From the NCBI RefSeq assembly GCF_021917145.1, contig NC_061060.1, positions 12,068,366-12,132,365 on the forward strand: a DNA stretch of 64,000 nt, read 5' to 3'. Of this stretch, positions 58,829 through 64,000 are shown piece after piece. The DNA is from Hypomesus transpacificus. Lineage: Eukaryota > Chordata > Actinopteri > Osmeriformes > Osmeridae. A program made the position numbers and the translations under genes. Below the pieces are notes generated by a model. The model saw only the letters and a list, made by a program, of their open reading frames with translations. It made no database searches and was not told where the DNA came from. Each line of letters begins with the position of its first letter. Position 1 is the stretch's first letter.

Positions 58829-59020
58829 AATAAATTGTTACTTTTTTACATCATAGAATTAGAAATCTTACAGGTGATGCTTTGATTTACCGTTTACAGT
58901 TGGTCTGTGTGTGTTTCATGATGAACATTTGATAGCTATTTTTAATATGAAGACAAGAGGTGACTACCTCGTTCCCTTGATGGTGTTATACTGAAATATT
59001 TACTCTTTTGATTTAATAAA
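58829..59020 (+). terminator. arsi: arsi polyadenylation signals
   Basis: AATAAA at 58829-58834, 40 bp past the stop, and a second at 59015-59020; either could end the transcript. Confidence 0.6.
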
Positions 59021-60465
59021 GCTATTTGGATAACCCTTCCATCCATTCTTAAGGTATGTTATCCTTATTAATTTTTACTGTATATTCAGAGTAGTGTGTA
59101 CTGTCATCTTGGTCTCTCTCTCCTACTGTCCCCCTCTTTCCCTTTCTGCCGAAACGTCTCTTGCCTAAATTTGTAAGTTGAAGAGGTCCAATTACTTTTT
59201 GGGCAAATGATGAATGTATACAGTGTCTGCTGTATGCCCTCTCATTTGAAATGAAGAAAAACTGAATTTGTGTTTTTTAGTAGAAACCCAGTAAACAGGT
59301 CAAATTGTCTCTAGTCGACAAATCCGGTGGACTCACTCAGGATAGTAGAAGGCTCTTGATGCCAAAAGCAAAAGTGTAGTACTACCACATTCATTTGATG
59401 ACATACATAAATCCAATTAATGGAGAAATGTATTGGGAAACCTTAATGTCTCATAACAATATACAGAACATATATTGTATACAGTATTCCTAGAGTACCC
59501 TTATGTGTGTTTGTGTGTGAAGACCTAATATCAAACCATTATAGGACTTGTCAAATAAAGCTGAGAGATACTGAATGATGAGAAATAACCCTTTCCACCT
59601 AAACATACTGAGACAGAAAGGATGAGTGAGAGGACTTCAGAAAACACATGTTTAGGTTTCTAATAAAACATACAAATGTATGCAATTACACAAATAAAAA
59701 CTGGAAAGAAGGAGATTCAAAGAAGGTGTCACAACAGTGCCTTCTGAGCCAGTTACCTTTCACCTTAACAGAAATATTTGTACACATCTGACTGATACAT
59801 TTTTATCTCAGGCAGTTAACATATATTGTATGTACACAGGGGACAAATACATAATGAGTGAGTTGATTCCAGCACTATTGCAGAAGCAGACATCAGGTAC
59901 ACAAACACAGAGAGTGTATGTCGTTGTCCTATCTACATAGAGCCCAGCAAAGGAAATGGGCTTTATTGCTGACAAACTGTCATGATGTAGCCTACTGTAT
60001 TTTATGGAGGAAGTGTTTTCTCCCAAAATAGTCTATCGTCTGCCAAACAACTGTACAATTGAAGTAAAATGGTCTGAGATGGTTATCAGTCAGCTTAATT
60101 AAGTATACAGTATTTACTTAATTCACCCAACTGGTGATCGACTAGGTCTTTGTGTATGAATCTCGTTCATTTTTAATGTGACTGTTGCACAGTACTGAGC
60201 CTATGCAATAGTCACATGAAAAATCTATGACCCCCCTCAAGTCATTCCCCTCCCGATCAATGGATTAAGCGGATAGTCCATCCATAGTATGGACCAGTTT
60301 GTTGTCGTCAACTGGTCCATAGTATAGAACAAAGGGAATCTTTCTTCAAAGCTCCTTCTGGCAGTGAGTTTGCTGATTGAGAAGAATAGGTTAGACATGT
60401 CGCGAACACTTCAGATGAATCCTTACGAAAAAAGCGAGGCGTGACTGTGCGTTGTAGGTTTTTAT
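59021..60465. other. Intergenic, no gene recognised
   Basis: AT-rich, no convincing coding frames. A small palindrome, ccatagtatggaccagtttg, then caactggtccatagtat, lies at 60281-60325. Confidence 0.4.
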
Positions 60466-60470
60466 AATAA

Positions 60471-60672
60471 GGGAGTCAGGTGGCTGAGCGGTGAGGGAGT
60501 CAGGTGGCTGAGCGGTGAGGGAGTCGGGCTAGTAATCTGAAGGTTGCCAGTTTGATTCCCGGCCTTGTCAAATGACGTTGTGTCCTTGGGCAAGGCACTT
60601 CACCCTACTTGCTTCGGGGGGAATGTCAGTCGCTCTGGATAAGAGCGTCTGCTAAATAACTGAATGTAAATG
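60471..60672 (+). mobile_element. tRNA-derived SINE (copy 4) with duplicated box A
   Basis: Same family, but the head gggagtcaggtggctgagcg plus gtga occurs twice in tandem (60471 and 60495) before the body. The tail is shortened (the block giving cctgtacttactgta in other copies is missing). TSD about TATAAT on both sides. Confidence 0.85.
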
Positions 60673-61066
60673 TATAATCCAAGAGAAAAGGGGTGTTTCC
60701 TTGAGAACCCCCCTTTCATTGGTCAGTTACTCCAGTGGGTGTTTCCTTGAGATTCACATATAGGTGTGAAACTTTATGAGTCTGTAAGTTAGTTTTCCTC
60801 AGGCTCTTTTGTCTCCATATGGTAAGACCCAGAGCCAGCCCAAGGCATAAGGGTACTAAGTGGCTGCTTAGGGCCCCTGTGGCCACCAGAGGGCCCCCAA
60901 GAGCACATGAAATTACATCTTAATTAAAAATTATATATATTTTACATATACAGCGTCACCGAGGTGCCCCCAAATTCATTCTGCTTAAGGCCCCATAAAG
61001 GCTTGGGCCAAGACCATTTTGGTCTACCTTCTGACACCATGCTGCGCCAGAAGCTTTGAAGATTCT
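60673..61066. other. Intergenic, repeat-derived
   Basis: About 60830-61040 includes gccagcccaaggcataaggg and gcttagggcccctgtggccac, typical of a fish interspersed repeat of the cagagccagcccaagg type. No gene seen. Confidence 0.4.
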
Positions 61067-61418
61067 CCTGAAGATTAGCCTGACATTGTTATACTCATAA
61101 TTCTGGTCAGAATATGAGTCTGATAACGCTCCGCTTGGCTGTGAGTATGGGGCGTGTTTTAACTGAACCTGGAAAAAAATGCCTTTTCGCTAAATTGGAT
61201 AGACCTACAACCAATCAGAGCAACGTAATATGTTGTTTGAATTCAACCCAAGCGCTCCTTGGTGACGTGGTTGATTACGTTACTGTTGATCATCTGTCCA
61301 TCATCGTATTAAGCCCTCCCTGACAATTTGATTGGTCCGAAACAGCTCTTGTTCGGATATAGTTTTTCCCCAACCCAGAGCCATAGAAAAATTTTCTATG
61401 GCTCTGCCCCAACCGATC

Positions 61419-62265
61419 TAGCCTGGCTGCCAGCCCAACTTCTCCCCGCACAAAAGAAAATTTTGTCGGGAAGTTGGGTCTGGAGGGTCTCCTATTGGGG
61501 ACCAACTACAGAAAACCAGAATCTGGGCGAACCAATGAAATTGCCAGGGCGGGCTTTATACGATGATGGACAGATGATCAACAGTAACGTAATCACCCAC
61601 GTCACAAAACAGCGCTTAAGTTGAATTTGTTTTGTATAAACATGGCTACCGCTGGAGATCTGGAATGTTATGTCTGCCATCGAGTCTGTTTTAGAAGACA
61701 TCGACAGCGCATTAATTTTGAAAGAGGAACAGAGAGACGCAATCAAGGCATTTGTCGATGGAAAATATGTTTTTGCCGTCCTTCCTACGGATTCGGTAAA
61801 AGTTTAATTTATCAGCTGGCCCTGATGGTCGCGAAGAAGATGGGACACAATGAAAACCTAGTGGCCATTGTGGTTTCTCCTTTTCTTTTGTGGAGTTGTA
61901 ATCCTAAACGGAGAACTTGTTCGTATATGCATTGCCCTTTATTGTTTCGCTCAAAAAGGTTGACTGTGTGAACAAGTACTCCCCTTACCCTTAAATTAAT
62001 TTTACAACACCGGCAAAAATCGTTTGTATTCATTCTTCAAGCATACTTCAAGTCTACTTGTAGTTTAGTTCTGTTGACAACAACTATGCGGTGCTTAACA
62101 TACGTCACATACTCTGTTGCTCTGATTGGTTGTAGATCTATCCAATTGAGCAAAGAGGCATTTGTTTTCCAGGCTCGTTTGAAACATGCCCTGTAGTCAA
62201 AGCCCAACGGAGAGTTCTCAGACTCATATTCTGACTAGAATTATGAGTATGACAACGTCAGGCTA
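61419..62265 (+). mobile_element. Inner TAGCCTG-type element carrying a helicase fragment
   Basis: 847 bp. Left end TAGCCTGGCTGCCAGCCC; right end read inward TAGCCTGACGTTGTCATACT. A perfect 9-bp TSD, CAACCGATC, lies at 61410-61418 and 62266-62274. It is inserted inverted into the outer element: its left end matches the outer right end and its right end matches the outer left end. The block at 61516-61624 is the reverse complement of 61240-61337 in the outer element. Confidence 0.88.
61670..61890 (+). pseudogene. RecQ-like helicase 5' fragment (copy 3)
   Basis: From the ATG at 61670 one frame reads MSAIESVLEDIDSALILKEE, QRDAIKAFVDGKYVFAVLPT. A one-base loss then shifts frame inside the Walker A motif, and the reading resumes as FGKSLIYQLALMVAKK and NENLVAIVVSP (motifs I and Ia of RecQ-type helicases). 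The text is related to copies 1 and 2 (EEQ...FV.G..V.A.LPT.FGKSLI.QL). Motifs II-VI are absent; the element end follows within about 380 bp. Confidence 0.75.
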
Positions 62266-62813
62266 CAACCGATCTACCCCAGACCCAACTTCCCGACCAA
62301 ATGTTTTTTTCGGGCGGGGCTAAGTTGGGCTGGCAACCAGGCTACCTGAACATAAGAAAAGGGGGAAAACCCTTTCTCTTGTCGGGGGTAGGAGAAGGGT
62401 GTGTAGTACCGTGTTTTGTCTGTTTGCGCTGCATTACACACAATACATGAGCACATTATTTTTGGGTTTTAAAAATGATTATCACAGGATGGCATAAAAA
62501 CAGCTGGGTTTGTTACAAGTTTGTTGCACTGAAAGGTCATCAGGTAACTGTAATTCCAGTTTATGTTCAGGTCACTAATTCAAGTTGTTCAGTGCAACTA
62601 TTTGATTTAGGCTAGACCCTGAAGGGTTTACATCATGTTGCGTGGCAACAAATTTGTTGGGTGAAAGTTGACACTTAAACTGCAGAGGAGAAAGCATCCA
62701 ACCAGTTTCAGGAGGTCTACACACCTTCAACACTTATACTCCATAGTTTCTCTGTACTCAGGATTTATAAAGTAAGGTTTTTCTTTTCCAACAGCCCGTT
62801 CTTTTAGTTGGTC

Positions 62814-64000
62814 ATGACTGGACTGTTGTTTCTTGGACTGTTTGTGACAATCATTGAAGAAAGTCATGGTAAGTGCCTTACAAATTCTTCTTTATAGTCT
62901 AGGAAATACATAAGTCACATTTAATTAAAATGTTCCCCTCATCAGCACAAAAAATAATGTCAGGACCATTCAGCTAACTGAACTCATTAGAAAACAGTTG
63001 ACAGTGATCGAAAGTTTCTTAAACAAGATGATGAGCTTTTCAATTCAAGTCTCGATTAGAAGATTACAATTTAAAAGTAGAAGCAAAGATATGCCAGGTA
63101 CAGTGATTCTCCTTACCCTTCCCTAACCCCCCTCCTCCCCCCCCCTATCCCTACCTCACTCTTTCCCTCTATCTCTCCTCCTTTCTCACCCCTTCCAGCT
63201 ATGGTGACCAGCTGCAACGCTATTCAGATCTCTAAGTGTGTTGTTTCTCCTGGTGGGACTGTGTACATCCAACTGATGAACAGCTCCAGGGGACATGAGC
63301 TCACGCTGAAGCGCAACATCTCCACTGACCCCACAGAGGTGTTCAGCATGAAACGAGACCTCGTAAACATGCAGGGAACCGCTAAAGGAAGATCACACTT
63401 CTTCATTGACAATGGCACTTTCATGCTGACCAACGTGTCAAGCACCGATCTGGGTGTATACATTTTTCAATATTATGACAGCAATGGGTTGGCAATAGGG
63501 AACAGGATGATCAAACTCGATTTTGAAGGTAAGTGACCATAATACTGTAAAACCCATAGATGAGTGAAGCTTGGTCTGTGAAAAAAAATGATATATATAT
63601 ATATACTACTGACATTAATTTACTTGCAGCATATATGTGTTCAAAGAAGGAAGTGGTTAACTGTGGTGGAAGCAAAGATCACAACGGTTTCTGTCCTCTT
63701 TGCGGGTTACTGTTGCCTGGCAGCCAGTTTGGTCAGAGGTTTTGCTTCCGTTTCAGTTCTGCAAACTTAGATGATACACGTGAAACACCAGCTTGTAGAT
63801 ATTAATGTAAACCTAAGGTTTACAGGTAGGTGAAGGTGTATGACTGTGTGAACCTTGTGTTATTCTTCTATGTATGGTACTTCAGTGACAATATCTTCTC
63901 TTTGGTAGATGATAGTGGACCTCATGTGGACATCTTGAAAACAGTTATACGTTATGGGTCCTTTGCAATCCTGGTTGTGATCCTGACAGTGGTAATGGTG
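62814..64000 (+). CDS. Single-Ig-domain membrane protein, partial at window edge
   Basis: Exon 62814-62868 encodes a signal peptide (MTGLLLFLGLFVTIIEESHG). Exon 63199-63528 encodes one V-like immunoglobulin domain with VSPGGTVYIQL (B-strand region), several N-glycosylation sites (NSS, NIS, NGT, NVS) and SSTDLGVYIFQYYDSNG (F/G strands). Exon 63909 onward encodes DDSGPHVDILKTVIRYG and a membrane segment, FAILVVILTVVMV, cut by the window end. Splice phases agree (1, 1). The F-strand Cys is replaced (VYIF rather than VYxC), so the usual intradomain disulfide is missing, as in CD2/SLAM-type V domains; the two Cys present (SC...KC) are only eight residues apart. Probably an immune-cell receptor of CD2-like type, but the gene cannot be named. 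Confidence 0.75.

Larger units (their letters stand above)
61076..62344 (-). mobile_element. Outer TAGCCTG-type element, host of a nested insertion
   Basis: Left end TAGCCTGACATTGTTATACT; right end read inward TAGCCTGGTTGCCAGCCC. The 9-bp TSD is CCTGAAGAT (61067-61075) versus CCTGAACAT (62345-62353), one mismatch. Removing the nested element and one copy of its TSD (61419-62274) leaves 413 bp, the length of the relative at 40488-40900. Orientation is given relative to the nested helicase-bearing copy. Confidence 0.85.

Noticed and set aside
61642-61971. Single 116-codon protein starting MATAGDLE
   Set aside because: The true similarity switches frame: the helicase text up to motif I is in another frame, so this open frame is a chance join across a frameshift.
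63560-63805. 81-codon frame following the Ig exon
   Set aside because: It lies in the intron between two in-phase exons of the Ig gene and shows no domain; a retained-intron product cannot be excluded but has no support.

Overview
The window is vertebrate nuclear DNA, almost certainly from a ray-finned (teleost) fish. Every recognisable gene is split into many short exons with consensus GT/AG borders. The intergenic DNA and introns are full of tRNA-derived SINEs, hAT elements with 8-bp target-site duplications (TSDs), and LTR fragments. The species cannot be fixed from sequence alone; the SINE type suggests a non-acanthopterygian teleost, but this is only a guess.

Layout. 278-3277 (-): a complete 10-exon organic cation/carnitine transporter (OCTN type of SLC22). 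3364-9098: a degenerate endogenous retrovirus with both LTRs, carrying a nested solo LTR and a nested hAT element; its 5' LTR starts only 87 bp from the transporter start codon. 9644-10928: a decayed hAT transposon. 12.3-13.7 kb: a helicase-fragment transposon split by another hAT element. 17.3-21.4 kb (+): aldob, complete. 21841-22612 (-): two in-phase ankyrin exons with no visible parent gene. 23055-24629 (-): a complete 6-exon MS4A-like tetraspan gene. 27629-36498 (-): carns1 (carnosine synthase). 38480-42400 (-): tmco6 (armadillo repeats, 12 exons). 42910-43329: solo LTR of the same retrovirus family. 43735-49925 (-): tcof1 (treacle), 11 exons with an internal 222-bp repeat. 56438-58789 (+): arsi (arylsulfatase I), 2 exons. 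61076-62353: two nested helicase-fragment transposons. 62814 to the end (+): the start of a single-Ig-domain membrane protein gene, cut by the window edge.

The exon models of slc22a4/5, aldob, ms4a-like, carns1, tmco6, tcof1 and arsi were each added up by hand; all keep frame from start to stop (533, 364, 192, 1004, 513, 1121 and 570 residues). The genes do not form one pathway. tcof1 next to arsi reproduces the vertebrate TCOF1/ARSI neighbourhood (human 5q32), and tmco6 and SLC22A4/5 also lie on human 5q.

The most interesting item is a transposon family with ends TAGCCTG...CAGGCTA, 9-bp TSDs and the 5' part of a RecQ-like helicase reading frame. Three helicase-bearing copies occur here, and all three are broken at or next to the Walker A motif. 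At 61-62 kb one member has inserted, inverted, into another; both sets of 9-bp duplications can be read.
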